A stretch of DNA of 64,000 nucleotides from a virus. Location of the stretch: positions 87,142 to 151,141 of IMG/VR virus record IMGVR_UViG_3300033153_009458; one strand, 5' to 3'. The notes under the pieces are model-generated. The model saw only the letters and a list, made by a program, of their open reading frames with translations, searched no databases and had not been told where the DNA came from. Within the stretch, counting starts at the first letter, position 1, and each line of letters opens with the position of its first letter. The translations under genes and the position numbers were made by a program. This document shows, piece by piece, positions 48,355-57,532 of the stretch.

Positions 48355-48939
48355 TTATAGTGTTACACCTGTTGGAATATCTGTTCCACTAGCTACTACA
48401 CCAGCATCAGTTCCATTTGAAAAATAATCTAAGTTAAAAGTTACATCAAATTCTAAAATCGCACTGTTTGTGTCATGGTTAAGATCCATAGTTGAAACAG
48501 TTGTTGGGTAGACACCTTCACAAACATAAGAAGCTGAGACTGTATTCGCATCATCTAATTGTGAAAGAACGACACTAGTCTTATATAGTGCGGGATCACC
48601 CCTAGTATTATCTTTTGTGTGTGCTATTTTATCCATCCATTTTTCAAAAACTGATCTCAGATCGTAAGAATGATTAGCTAAAAATTTTAGTGTGATTGCT
48701 TCAAAAGTTGGATCACCACCAAATTTATAGTTCAAACCAAACCAATAAAGATTAGCAATATCTGGAATAGTTTTCGCTGGCAAACTGGCACTTCTTACAT
48801 AATATTGATAATTAGCAGGTAAAGCAGCACCGTGATTTGCTTCTGTCATATTCCCAAAAGTCACTAAAAACCTATTCGGTCTAGCTAAATTCTTGACATT
48901 AGCTGAAAAAGTTTTTAAGTCTACTGAGGCAGTAGTCAT
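48355..48939 (-). CDS. 19: Tail tube protein, T4 gp19-like
   Basis: 194 residues (T4 gp19 is 163). RPNRFLVTFGN, YYVRSASLPAKTI and the C-terminal LEFDVTFNLDYF match gp19. Polymer rings make the inner tail tube. Position between gp18 and gp20 as in T4, although an HNH gene and a long insert flank it. An AATAAATA late-like box lies 30 bases upstream. Confidence 0.93.
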   Translation of the reverse strand: MTTASVDLKTFSANVKNLARPNRFLVTFGNMTEANHGAALPANYQYYVRSASLPAKTIPDIANLYWFGLNYKFGGDPTFEAITLKFLANHSYDLRSVFEKWMDKIAHTKDNTRGDPALYKTSVVLSQLDDANTVSASYVCEGVYPTTVSTMDLNHDTNSAILEFDVTFNLDYFSNGTDAGVVASGTDIPTGVTL

Positions 48940-48992
48940 AATTTGTACCTATTTTAATTGTTGTTATTTTTAAGTATTTATTCATGTAAAAA

Positions 48993-49457
48993 TCATGCAC
49001 ATTTTCGAGGTTTTTTAATACCTTTACACGATTCACTTATTTTTATTTTTGTTTCATTAGAATGTGTTTTACCTAGCATACCACGGGGATGTTTAGATCT
49101 TTTTCTCGATTCCCGAATTTTTTCTTTGGCTTTTTCAGTATGGGTTTTTCCAAACATACCATTATTTTTTCCAATGCATTTACCTTTCCTATTTTCTTTC
49201 ATTTTTTTTATTGATTCCGCTGTATGCTTTATACCCTTTCTAGGATGAATACTAGGATTTTTCAATTCGTTATCAGACTTCCCGATAATTTGACCGTTTA
49301 AAACTCTATAAGCAAGCCAGTCTTCCCATCTTCCGTATTCTTCGTACATCCATTTATGCACAGCTGCATGGCCAGAAATTGTCAATAATACAATATTTAA
49401 TTCGTTATTTGAACCACCTAATGATTTAGGTATTATATGATGTTTATGTTTTTGCAC
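48993..49457 (-). CDS. HNH homing endonuclease with NUMOD3 repeats
   Basis: 154 residues. HKHHIIPKSLGGSNNELN and GHAAVHKWMYEEYGR give the HNH core (first 50 residues close to the gene at 22124), then NUMOD3-type repeats KHTAESIKKMKENRKG and KTHTEKAKEKIRESRK and HSNETKIKISE. It sits between the tail sheath and tail tube genes, a usual homing site beside conserved late genes. Confidence 0.93.
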   Translation of the reverse strand: MQKHKHHIIPKSLGGSNNELNIVLLTISGHAAVHKWMYEEYGRWEDWLAYRVLNGQIIGKSDNELKNPSIHPRKGIKHTAESIKKMKENRKGKCIGKNNGMFGKTHTEKAKEKIRESRKRSKHPRGMLGKTHSNETKIKISESCKGIKKPRKCA

Positions 49458-49518
49458 GATTTCTTCTCTTTATATATAGTTGTGTAGGAAACAGTTAACC
49501 GATCTTCTCTGGTTGATT

Positions 49519-49545
49519 GCTTACGTTACTATGAATAACGTAAGC
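49519..49545. repeat. Perfect 10-bp hairpin after the sheath gene
   Basis: GCTTACGTTA (49519-49528), loop CTATGAA, TAACGTAAGC (49536-49545), 14 bases beyond the tail sheath stop on the minus strand. No T tract follows, so it may protect the sheath mRNA 3' end or be a weak terminator that separates it from the HNH insert. Confidence 0.65.
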
Positions 49546-49558
49546 TTATCCTACGAAA

Positions 49559-51829
49559 TTAAATTAATTCCTCAAAACTAACACCTGATTTTGTAACATT
49601 AAAATTCAATTGAATGAACTCAGCTACTTGTTGTGGTTTTACGAAAATATCTACGACTATTTTATTTTGATTGATTACTTCAGCTGTGTTATTGCTTGAA
49701 TCACACACAACTAAGAAATCTTCAAGACCACGATTTGCTTGTACATTTCCAAGATAAGGATTAATTACACCTAAAATCTGGTTCCAAGTTGTTTCATCTG
49801 CGAATTCCATTACGAAAGGTCGCATTGATTTTGAAATTTCTTTTTCTAATGTAATCATCAGTCTTCGAATATTAATTCGACTGAAAATTGAAGCAACACT
49901 TGTCGCTGTTTTTTGACCCCAAACTACACCTTGACCCTCACCGGCTATTGCATAAACAATATTAATGCCGTTTACATAAAGGCTATCACGTCCGGCTTGA
50001 TTTGGATTGAATGCAAGTTTTATTGCATTTCGAATTTTACCCCGGTTTAATCCAGCTGGTGCATACCAAGGAAAAAATAATCGGTCTGTTTCTGCCATAA
50101 TTCCAGCCATGTCACCGTGAATAGGTACCCATCGATTCATGTCATTGTACCGATCAAACATATATTTCATATTGCCGAACATACCAGTGTACGTATTGTG
50201 ATTATTAAAATCATCTACTTCACCAGTAGAATAATTAACAGTTCCCATTGCAGTTGTTAAATAAGTCACTGCATCATCACTCGATTTTCCAACTAAATCA
50301 CTAGAAGAATATGGAGAGACAATTGCAAAAGCGTCTTTTCTAAGAGCGGCTACTGTCGAAGCGTATTCTTGATCTAAGAAATGATTCATAATTAAACCGA
50401 TATCTGTTGTATCAGGATCATCTATAAGATCGTAACATTCTTGAATATCACCAGATGTATAAGCAGTTGCATCATATTCCGCCGCTGGCCATGTGTCATA
50501 AGTTCTTGGATAAATTGTATCGTACCAAGTGTGTCTTAACACTGGTAATGGACTTGATTCTGTATTAGGCATTACACCATTTGCACCAACTTTACAGAAA
50601 ATTCTTGAATCAGCTGCAAGTAAAATATCATCGACAAAGTTTGACCGTCCGTAAACGTCCTTTCCTGTAGAAACAGCACTTACTGTATAAGATTCAACTT
50701 GTGTCCACGTTGAGTCTGTTTCTTGTTCGTAAACTAATAACGCAAATTCATCATTAGAAAAATCTGGTGCGTACTCAAAATACGAACTGAATGTATTAGT
50801 GTCACCTGATGTTGCAACTTGTCCTGTCCAAGATGCTAAAGCCGAACAAACGCCAATTGCTATGTCTTGAGTCGGTGCAACGTATCTGTTGTAAAAAGTT
50901 AATTTAGAACTTGCTACTGTTCCGGCTACTGTTACAGTTCCAGTTACATCTGTTGCTGTAAATGAAGCTAGTTCTAATGGTCCACATGCTGATCCTGTTC
51001 CTGAAGCACTTCCTGTAATAGCTTCTGTTGTTCCATCACCAAATACTTGTGAAGCTGTTCCACCATTTGCAACACTCGAAACAACTAATAAATTAGTGTC
51101 TATTGAAACTACCGTTGCAGTTGCACCAGAACTCGTTCCAGTTACAGTTTCACCCACTACAAATGCAACACCGTCTGTAAAATTCAGTGTTCCAGTTGTT
51201 ATGCCCCATCCTTGAAGAGCAGCATCATTAAGCAATTCGACAGTCCAGTTAGGGTCTGAACCACCTATTCCAAGTGTATCAATCGAATTGACAACTAAGA
51301 TTGCTGAATCCGCACCAGTTAAACCTTTTGCTGAAAGTGCATAATCATCAACACCGACTTGACCTAAAGATGTCCATGCCCAATCTGTTGATTCTTCGGT
51401 ACCAACCGCTAACAATTTTGTTTGTGTATCAGTTACTAAAGATGAAAGTGTTCCTTCAGCTGTAGTTTGATTGTATAAATTTGCTTGACTAATCCCTTCG
51501 TTTACCGTCAATGGATCTGAATCATCACCACCACTCAAAACCAATCCGACATTTTTCGTTGTTTTTAATGCATCAATCGGACGTGAAACGTACATAGATG
51601 ATGCATAGTCATAAAAATTATTAATATTAAACCAATCGAGAAAATTATTATTAGTCGGTCTTCCAAAATTTGAAACTAATTCAGCTTCACTTGATGTTAA
51701 AACGACTGTAAATGCTTCACCTTTTTCGGCTCTTAATACACCAAATGTATTAGAACTTGGTAATGCACCAACCGAGTAACCAAAATTCTTTTCGGTTACT
51801 GTTATTCCCGGTGATAAAAGAGATGCCAT
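49559..51829 (-). CDS. 18: Tail sheath protein, T4 gp18-like
   Basis: 756 residues (T4 gp18 is 659). SPGITVTEKNFGYSVG at the start and the C-terminal block NIVYAIAGEGQGVVWGQKTATSVASIFSRINIRRL, followed by PYLGNVQANRGLEDF, are typical of contractile sheaths. The additional 100 residues fall in the variable surface domain region (about 200-400). Sheath contraction drives DNA ejection. Confidence 0.96.
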   Translation of the reverse strand: MASLLSPGITVTEKNFGYSVGALPSSNTFGVLRAEKGEAFTVVLTSSEAELVSNFGRPTNNNFLDWFNINNFYDYASSMYVSRPIDALKTTKNVGLVLSGGDDSDPLTVNEGISQANLYNQTTAEGTLSSLVTDTQTKLLAVGTEESTDWAWTSLGQVGVDDYALSAKGLTGADSAILVVNSIDTLGIGGSDPNWTVELLNDAALQGWGITTGTLNFTDGVAFVVGETVTGTSSGATATVVSIDTNLLVVSSVANGGTASQVFGDGTTEAITGSASGTGSACGPLELASFTATDVTGTVTVAGTVASSKLTFYNRYVAPTQDIAIGVCSALASWTGQVATSGDTNTFSSYFEYAPDFSNDEFALLVYEQETDSTWTQVESYTVSAVSTGKDVYGRSNFVDDILLAADSRIFCKVGANGVMPNTESSPLPVLRHTWYDTIYPRTYDTWPAAEYDATAYTSGDIQECYDLIDDPDTTDIGLIMNHFLDQEYASTVAALRKDAFAIVSPYSSSDLVGKSSDDAVTYLTTAMGTVNYSTGEVDDFNNHNTYTGMFGNMKYMFDRYNDMNRWVPIHGDMAGIMAETDRLFFPWYAPAGLNRGKIRNAIKLAFNPNQAGRDSLYVNGINIVYAIAGEGQGVVWGQKTATSVASIFSRINIRRLMITLEKEISKSMRPFVMEFADETTWNQILGVINPYLGNVQANRGLEDFLVVCDSSNNTAEVINQNKIVVDIFVKPQQVAEFIQLNFNVTKSGVSFEELI

Positions 51830-51932
51830 TTATTACTCCTTGTTAAAATGTAAACGTAGTTGTGCGTTTTAAGTGAGTGCTACGAATCCCTCACTCGTTC
51901 AAAAATAAAAAATGTATATTCCTGTGTTCTAT

Positions 51933-51940
51933 TATTTATG
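51933..51940 (-). promoter_or_regulatory. Late promoter-like box CATAAATA (gp18)
   Basis: Minus-strand CATAAATA, one mismatch from TATAAATA, 104 bases upstream of the sheath start. No better match lies nearer. Tentative. Confidence 0.35.
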
Positions 51941-51956
51941 TGTGACGCCAAAAAAT

Positions 51957-51985
51957 TTGACACGGGACGCTAATATTGATATAAT
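51957..51985 (+). promoter_or_regulatory. Consensus sigma70 promoter for the 52-57 kb operon
   Basis: TTGACA (51957-51962), a 17-base spacer and TATAAT (51980-51985): all twelve consensus bases. It points right, toward the gene at 52037 and away from the sheath gene. It probably gives early expression of the rightward accessory operon. Confidence 0.88.
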
Positions 51986-52036
51986 TAAAATTATGATTGA
52001 TAAAATATCATATAGATAAAAATGGAGAGAGATTAG

Positions 52037-52345
52037 ATGACATTGATAGTAGATAGAGAAAAAATAGCCGATTTGTGCCATAAACAATGGACCGGTTGGA
52101 TGGAGTATTTGTTCAGTCGATGTAAAGAAGATACAGAAATTACAAGTCCAGCTGGATATGCATATAAGACAACAAAAAATGGTGATCTAATAATACCAAA
52201 GGAATGGGTGGAACGCTGGAAACGACAAATGGAAACAGACTACAAAAACTTAAGCGAAGATGAAAAAAACATCGATAGAAAAGAAGCTGACAAATACATC
52301 GATGCGTTTGTTCCTAAATATCACAATTTAGAGGATTCATATTGA
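52037..52345 (+). CDS. Hypothetical protein, first gene of early operon
   Basis: 102 residues, helical, with Trp-rich start (CHKQWTGWMEYLF) and ERWKRQMETDYKNLSEDEKNIDRKEA, a style common in small phage proteins that bind other enzymes. Function unknown. A GGAGAGAG ribosome binding site precedes it. Confidence 0.65.
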   Translation: MTLIVDREKIADLCHKQWTGWMEYLFSRCKEDTEITSPAGYAYKTTKNGDLIIPKEWVERWKRQMETDYKNLSEDEKNIDRKEADKYIDAFVPKYHNLEDSY

Positions 52346-52971
52346 AATTACCAAAAAAACCCGATCATAAATTCGTAAGGAAAACTGATTATTACAGAGA
52401 CGTTGTGTACGAATGGAATTTACCGGCTGGTTGGTCGTGTCCATTTGCTCAAGATTGTTTAATAAAAGTGGATCGTAAAACAGGTAAATTCGATAACCAA
52501 AGTAATCCTGATTATGGATTTAGGTGTTATGCTGCAAGTGCTGAAAGGTTTCCAGGTGTTCGTGAACACAGATGGAAAAATTTTGAATACGTCATGAATG
52601 GTGGAATTCCGGTCTTGCCAAAAAAAGCAAAAGCTGTTAGAATACATTCAAGTGGTGATTTTTTTAAACAAGCGTATTTCGATATGTGGCTTGAAATTTG
52701 CAGGAATCACCCAGACGTTGAATTTTGGGCGTTTACAAAGAGCGTTTTGTATTGGGTAAATAGAATGGATGTAATACCTGACAATTTGGTATTGACTGCT
52801 AGTTTCGGTGGAAAAACTGATCGTGACATATCAAAGTACAGTTTAAAATGGTGCAAAGTTATTAAAAAGAAATATCTCTATATGCACCAACCTGAACAAT
52901 TTGACACGAACGACGATCTAGCAAGAGAAAAATTTGTAAATTTTTATTTACTCAATAACTACGAAAGGTAG
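52342..52971 (+). CDS. Gp88-like domain protein, TTG start
   Basis: 209 residues. A likely TTG start at 52342 (overlapping the previous stop) follows GAGGATTCA. The segment VRIHSSGDFFKQAYFDMWLE and FWAFTKSV is typical of the mycobacteriophage Gp88-like family, which looks like a shortened radical-SAM barrel without the cluster motif. Function unknown in the family. Confidence 0.75.
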   Translation: MKLPKKPDHKFVRKTDYYRDVVYEWNLPAGWSCPFAQDCLIKVDRKTGKFDNQSNPDYGFRCYAASAERFPGVREHRWKNFEYVMNGGIPVLPKKAKAVRIHSSGDFFKQAYFDMWLEICRNHPDVEFWAFTKSVLYWVNRMDVIPDNLVLTASFGGKTDRDISKYSLKWCKVIKKKYLYMHQPEQFDTNDDLAREKFVNFYLLNNYER

Positions 52972-52972
52972 A

Positions 52973-53704
52973 ATGAAAAAAATTGAAGAAAATAAGATAG
53001 ATGAATTAGCTATTAAAGGTTCTAAACTGATATTTGGCAAAGCAGTTGATGAAGTAATAGAAAGAGCAAAAAAAATGGGAATGGTAGAAGATAGAGAAGA
53101 TGGTTTTTTTATTGATCTACCAACAGACGAAAGCGAGCATCCATTCTTTGAAGATATAAAACCGGCTCATTATGATGAAGAAGAAATTGATATCAAAGAA
53201 GTTACACCATTACATGAGCTTGGAATTATTTTAGATAGTGATGAAGATGAGTTATTACCTAACAGGTGGGCTGTTCTAAGTCCAGAAGAAATTGATGCGC
53301 TGTTGCCGCACGATAACACAAATTCGACTTTCGTTGAAGAAATTGAAGATATGATAGAAAATACTGAAGATATTATATCGCGTGATGATAAACTACAACA
53401 CGAAAAAATGGTATTTAAGCCTCAACATTATCAGATTTTATTCGATGATGGTGTTGCAAAAGAAGTTCTAGATGTCATCAAAGCAATATCTACGAAAGAA
53501 GAATATACAGGTGCCATGAAATTCCAGGTTTTGAAATATTCAATGCGAGCTGACAAAAAAGGTGCCATTATTCAAGATCTAAAAAAAGCGAGATTTTATC
53601 TCGATGAATGGATTAAAATAATTGGAACGAATGAGCGAAGTTGGAAAGATCTCAAAGATCACGTCGAAGAATTAGCTCACCAAGCAATCAAAGGAGAAAG
53701 ATGA
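52973..53704 (+). CDS. DUF3310-containing protein
   Basis: 243 residues. The C-terminal part (about 150-225: HYQILFDDGVAKEVLDVIKAI..EYTGAMKFQVLKYSMRADKKG..DLKKARFYLDEWI) is a DUF3310 unit with the typical KYxxR and DLxKAxxYL pattern. The first 140 residues are acidic and unrecognised. DUF3310 proteins of phages have been annotated as nucleotide-kinase-like, but the activity is not established. Confidence 0.78.
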   Translation: MKKIEENKIDELAIKGSKLIFGKAVDEVIERAKKMGMVEDREDGFFIDLPTDESEHPFFEDIKPAHYDEEEIDIKEVTPLHELGIILDSDEDELLPNRWAVLSPEEIDALLPHDNTNSTFVEEIEDMIENTEDIISRDDKLQHEKMVFKPQHYQILFDDGVAKEVLDVIKAISTKEEYTGAMKFQVLKYSMRADKKGAIIQDLKKARFYLDEWIKIIGTNERSWKDLKDHVEELAHQAIKGER

Positions 53705-53955
53705 CCAACGAAATAACATGCCCGTGTGGATGCTCAATGCCAAACGGACATTGTATTGAAAAATCAGAAATAGGTGTTGTTGTAATTCCAATCGAAAGAT
53801 ACAGGCAACTAGAAGAATGTGAATCTAAATATTATTCTCTTCAAGGTCATGGTGTTGATAATTGGGAAGGTTGGGATGACGCCATGACAGATTTTCACAA
53901 TGCATTTGAACCTGAAGATATAGAGATAATTGATGAATACATTAAAAAAGATTAA
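53701..53955 (+). CDS. Small Cys-rich hypothetical protein
   Basis: 84 residues from the ATG at 53701 (GGAGAAAG site; the frame is open from 53641). CPCGCS and HCIEK at the N-terminus could bind zinc. Overlaps the previous gene by 4 bases. Not recognised. Confidence 0.62.
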   Translation: MTNEITCPCGCSMPNGHCIEKSEIGVVVIPIERYRQLEECESKYYSLQGHGVDNWEGWDDAMTDFHNAFEPEDIEIIDEYIKKD

Positions 53956-54289
53956 AGAATTTTTTTGGCCGAATCTGTGTGCTATTAATTTTGCTAGACC
54001 CCGAAATTTTGCTATTTGGATGATATATATTTCCGTTGCAATAATTACAGAAATTACTATATTTTCATTAGGTTTTTGGACTCTAAATGCATTCATTATA
54101 TTCACATTGATTATGCTGGCATCTTTATTATATTACGTTTATTGTATAATACGATGCAATCCATTTGTAAGTTTAATGAAAGCAAGTTTAATAAAAGTAC
54201 CAGAAAACAATCCTCAAATCATAATCGGGCATTGCTGGAAATGTGGGTCCGCTATATACAAAGACAACTTAGATGAACATACAAGATAA
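53933..54289 (+). CDS. Two-span membrane protein with C-terminal zinc motif
   Basis: 118 residues from the ATG at 53933. Hydrophobic segments at about 27-50 and 53-75 suggest two membrane helices; CWKCGSAIY near the C-terminus is a half zinc ribbon. It overlaps both neighbours by 20 or so bases. Function unknown. Confidence 0.6.
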   Translation: MNTLKKIKEFFWPNLCAINFARPRNFAIWMIYISVAIITEITIFSLGFWTLNAFIIFTLIMLASLLYYVYCIIRCNPFVSLMKASLIKVPENNPQIIIGHCWKCGSAIYKDNLDEHTR

Positions 54290-55397
54290 AACAATTTCAA
54301 GATACATGTACGAACAACTTTCAGCAAACGGTTTAAATATTTTACCTATAATGTCGGCTTGTTCGTCGAAGTGTTTCTTTTGCTCGAATAAGCTTAATCC
54401 TTTTCCTGTTTACACCGATCCGCCACGGCCACTCGACGAAATAAAAAAAGCAGTGTTAATGATTGGTCAAAATCCAAACAGCATGATTGATTTGTCGTAC
54501 GCTAGAAAAATGACTGAAGGTGAAGCAATTCAACATCCGAATTTTTTTGAAATTTTAGATATAATTCGAAAAAAACATCCGCAAAATAAAATTTTCTTTT
54601 ATACGAATGGTGTGCATTTTACAGAAGAGAACATCAAAGAATTATCTAAATATTCACCTATCAATGTTTCTTTGTCAATACATAGTATTAATTCAGATTA
54701 TTGGTGTGAAATTTCAGGTAAAAATATAGACGATTACACAAGGGTAATGTCTTCTCTTAGTTTATTATCTGAGTACAAAATTAAAATAACACCAACAGTT
54801 GTTCCTATGCCAGAATTAGTTGGTTGGGATGATATAGATCAAACTATCGAAAAACTTTCAAATTATTCAAACAGAATCCAAATATATACACCCGGTTTCA
54901 CAGATAATTCTAATGAAAAAACTAAAAAATTTATGAATATTGACTTAGAAGAATTATCCACTGTATTAAATATATTAAGTAAAAAATATAGTGTCGATTT
55001 GTCATTTTTTGGCGATCCGAACAAACCAATTAATTTTTATCCTGAAGGTATGCTTAATATGACTATGGATATGCGCTATATGAACGTTTTATGGATGTTT
55101 TCTGAATTTGCTTATACACAAGCGAATTCCATTTTAAATGCGTACGCCAGAACAACAGGTAATAATCATTATACTTGTTCAGTAAAAAATTATACGTACG
55201 GTGGAAATATTAAATGTGCTGGTTTGTTAACAGTTGACGATTTTAAAACTTCATTAAAAGAAGTATTACCAAAATTACCTAAAATAGATTGTATTATGTT
55301 ACCCGGAGTAGCATTTGATTCATTTGGTGAAGATTTAAAAAGTACACCTTATTCTGAAATTATAGATGAATTCGATATACAAACTAAACTAGGATAA
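54273..55397 (+). CDS. Radical SAM enzyme
   Basis: 374 residues. CSSKCFFC (Cys30, Cys34, Cys37) binds the cluster; MIDLSYARKMTEGEA replaces the usual GGE strand; FFYTNGVHFTEENI and VSLSIHSIN follow the barrel. The C-terminal 120 residues have CSVKN and KCAGLL that might bind another cluster. Layout resembles DUF512-type radical SAM proteins; I cannot assign a substrate. Followed by a PP-loop ATPase in one operon. Confidence 0.82.
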   Translation: MNIQDKTISRYMYEQLSANGLNILPIMSACSSKCFFCSNKLNPFPVYTDPPRPLDEIKKAVLMIGQNPNSMIDLSYARKMTEGEAIQHPNFFEILDIIRKKHPQNKIFFYTNGVHFTEENIKELSKYSPINVSLSIHSINSDYWCEISGKNIDDYTRVMSSLSLLSEYKIKITPTVVPMPELVGWDDIDQTIEKLSNYSNRIQIYTPGFTDNSNEKTKKFMNIDLEELSTVLNILSKKYSVDLSFFGDPNKPINFYPEGMLNMTMDMRYMNVLWMFSEFAYTQANSILNAYARTTGNNHYTCSVKNYTYGGNIKCAGLLTVDDFKTSLKEVLPKLPKIDCIMLPGVAFDSFGEDLKSTPYSEIIDEFDIQTKLG

Positions 55398-55398
55398 A

Positions 55399-56052
55399 AT
55401 GAAAAAATTTAAATTATTAGTTTGGTCAGGTGGTTACGACAGCACTGCTTTACTGATGCATTTAGTTGAAGAACGTGAACTATTTGATTTATTGAGTATT
55501 CGTCTATACAACAACGAAAAAAAACATCGATGCGAATTGAAAGCCCGGAAAAAAATATTAAAAATAATTAATCCCGGTCGTTTATTACGAAACTATTATA
55601 ATTATAGTATCGATGATCTTCCATCATCAGCTGTTCGATTACATCAAGCACCGCTTTGGATTTCAGCTATTGTCCATCATATTCAAACAGATACAGATGA
55701 AGTACAAACCGGTTATATCAAAGGTGATGATCCGTTAAATTATAACCGTATGGAAAAGGCGTATCAAAGTATGTGTAAATTAGCAAGTATTTCACACATT
55801 CCAGATTTGACGTATCCATTAAGAGCTGAAACAAAAGTTGACGTTCTTACAAATTGGTATTATAATAAACATTATGATTTAGGCCAAAAAGTACGCGAAC
55901 ATATTTGGACGTGCGAAAATCCACAAGGTACAGGTAAAAACATTGAAAAGTGTGGTCAATGTACACCATGTAAAGTTGAAGGTCGAGCAATTATGCAAAT
56001 CGAAAAACAACGTGTACAGAAATTTTTAAACCCTGAAAGGAGCAAGCAATGA
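55399..56052 (+). CDS. PP-loop ATPase, QueC-like
   Basis: 217 residues. SGGYDST (10-16) is the PP-loop. The C-terminal CENPQGTGKNIEKCGQCTPC zinc-ligand set is the QueC type (C...CxxCxxC). QueC makes preQ0 from 7-carboxy-7-deazaguanine, used in tRNA and in phage DNA guanine replacement. No QueD, QueE or FolE partner is recognised next to it; a nearby radical SAM does not look like QueE. Confidence 0.8.
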   Translation: MKKFKLLVWSGGYDSTALLMHLVEERELFDLLSIRLYNNEKKHRCELKARKKILKIINPGRLLRNYYNYSIDDLPSSAVRLHQAPLWISAIVHHIQTDTDEVQTGYIKGDDPLNYNRMEKAYQSMCKLASISHIPDLTYPLRAETKVDVLTNWYYNKHYDLGQKVREHIWTCENPQGTGKNIEKCGQCTPCKVEGRAIMQIEKQRVQKFLNPERSKQ

Positions 56053-56276
56053 AAATGAAGTGGTTAGTTACTGTTTTAAAAACAGCTGATGTAAAAAACT
56101 TAAAAAACAGCATAGAAAAAGAAGGTGGAGAAATTGACCAGGAAAATGAGTCTATTCCCCTCGAAGAATCAGAAATTGTTTTAAAGGTATCCGGTCCTAG
56201 TGATCTTCCTGATAAATTAAAATCAATTTCAGACATTATAGAAGTTTATCCAGATTCAGAAATGCAGTCTTATTGA
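56049..56276 (+). CDS. Small alpha/beta hypothetical protein
   Basis: 75 residues, beta-alpha-beta arrangement (KWLVTVLKTADVKNLKNSIE then EIVLKVSGPSDLPDKLKSI) like a protease propeptide or ferredoxin-like fold. Not recognised. Overlaps the PP-loop gene by 4 bases. Confidence 0.6.
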   Translation: MKMKWLVTVLKTADVKNLKNSIEKEGGEIDQENESIPLEESEIVLKVSGPSDLPDKLKSISDIIEVYPDSEMQSY

Positions 56277-56331
56277 ATAGAATCTGATTGTTTGATTTAT
56301 GTTTCGTAAAAATACAAGATAAGGAAACAAC

Positions 56332-56550
56332 ATGAAATACAAGGTTAGTAATGGATCAATAGTTTTTTATGCACTTGTACAATTTTCTATAATAATATTC
56401 GCATTATATGCTGGATATGCAACTGGAGCAGCTGTTGCATTTATAACAATCCTTTGTTTTTTCTCTGATATTTTTGACATCATAGAAAACTCATTCAAAA
56501 AATTTACAAAAGAAGTAATAATATATAGGATACATAATGAAAATAATTAG
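56332..56550 (+). CDS. Small membrane protein
   Basis: 72 residues with a hydrophobic stretch over residues 9-50 that could form one or two membrane helices. Polar C-terminus. AAGGAAAC ribosome binding site. Function unknown. Confidence 0.6.
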   Translation: MKYKVSNGSIVFYALVQFSIIIFALYAGYATGAAVAFITILCFFSDIFDIIENSFKKFTKEVIIYRIHNENN

Positions 56551-57532
56551 ACCAAGTTATAAAATCAAGAATCATTCGCCTTATGCTATTATGGTTCGAG
56601 ACATTGAAGAAGTTGCAAGTGTTTCTTACAAATCCGAGCACACCATTGGAAGTTTTGATAAAGCTGAAAAGTTTTTAAAAAATTTAATCCAAAACAAAAA
56701 AGACGAATCAATAATTGAACATCAAACTATCAGTATTAAGTTTGTTGTTGATAGACTTATGAATCAGTATTTAACCCGGAATCTGATAGCCGCGATTAGT
56801 CAAGAACCGAGTCGATGTAATAATTTTACTAATTCAAATGATGGATTAGATAATTATATTACATTCATCAAACCACCGTGGGTTGAAGATTGTGTTTTAC
56901 ATATCAGTGAAACATGCGAACTAGATATAGATTCAACAAAAAAGAGTCGGTGGGATTTTGGTCTGTTAGATGCAGATGAAGATACCGGTTTTCTGTTTGA
57001 TGATATAAGTAAAAAATCATTTGACTTAGATTATTCGACAGGTGTTTGGTTATCAGCATTGAGTGTTGCTGAACATGATTATTTTGATGCTATACAAGGT
57101 GGTTGGTCGCCTGAACAAGCTGAATCTATTTTACCGTTTAATACCAAAAGTGAATTTCGAATGACTTGTAATCTCAGAGAGTGGCGTAATATACTCAGGT
57201 TAAAAACTGATGATTCAGCTCATCCTCAAATACGAGAAATAATGCGACCGCTTTTGGATGAGATGAAAAAGGAATTTCCAGTTTTCTTTGAAGATATTAG
57301 TTACGCGAGTATAACAGAATCAATTTTGTTAGACGATGATTTGATTGTGAAGCTTGCTCAGATGTCAATGGATCAGGATATCACAATCAATGAATTGATT
57401 AATGATATAATGAAAGCAAAAATCCAAGAAGAAAAAGAAAAAGAAGTTGATCCAGGCTTAATCAAAAAAGGTCTGGATGCTCTTAGCAATATTGGATCAC
57501 TTGCAGATATAGCTAGAAGTAAATTAAAATAA
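56537..57532 (+). CDS. thyX: Flavin-dependent thymidylate synthase ThyX, atypical motif
   Basis: 331 residues (usual 210-260; the extra length is C-terminal). The region TRNLIAAISQEPSRCNNFT replaces the ThyX signature RHRxxSxNExSxRY: the first His and second Arg are Asn and Leu. SIIEHQTISIKFVVDR (start) and the late LREWRNILRLKTD...AHPQIREI fit ThyX. It would methylate dUMP with folate and FAD, but the missing residues raise doubt about activity. Confidence 0.8.
   Translation: MKIIRPSYKIKNHSPYAIMVRDIEEVASVSYKSEHTIGSFDKAEKFLKNLIQNKKDESIIEHQTISIKFVVDRLMNQYLTRNLIAAISQEPSRCNNFTNSNDGLDNYITFIKPPWVEDCVLHISETCELDIDSTKKSRWDFGLLDADEDTGFLFDDISKKSFDLDYSTGVWLSALSVAEHDYFDAIQGGWSPEQAESILPFNTKSEFRMTCNLREWRNILRLKTDDSAHPQIREIMRPLLDEMKKEFPVFFEDISYASITESILLDDDLIVKLAQMSMDQDITINELINDIMKAKIQEEKEKEVDPGLIKKGLDALSNIGSLADIARSKLK

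Noticed and set aside
52342-52971. Functional radical SAM enzyme at 52342
   Set aside because: The barrel-like sequence lacks a CxxxCxxC motif; it fits the Gp88-like family instead.
54273-56052. Complete preQ0 (QueCDE) DNA modification cluster
   Set aside because: Only a QueC-like protein is seen; the radical SAM has CxxxCxxC and not the QueE layout, and QueD and FolE are absent from the window.
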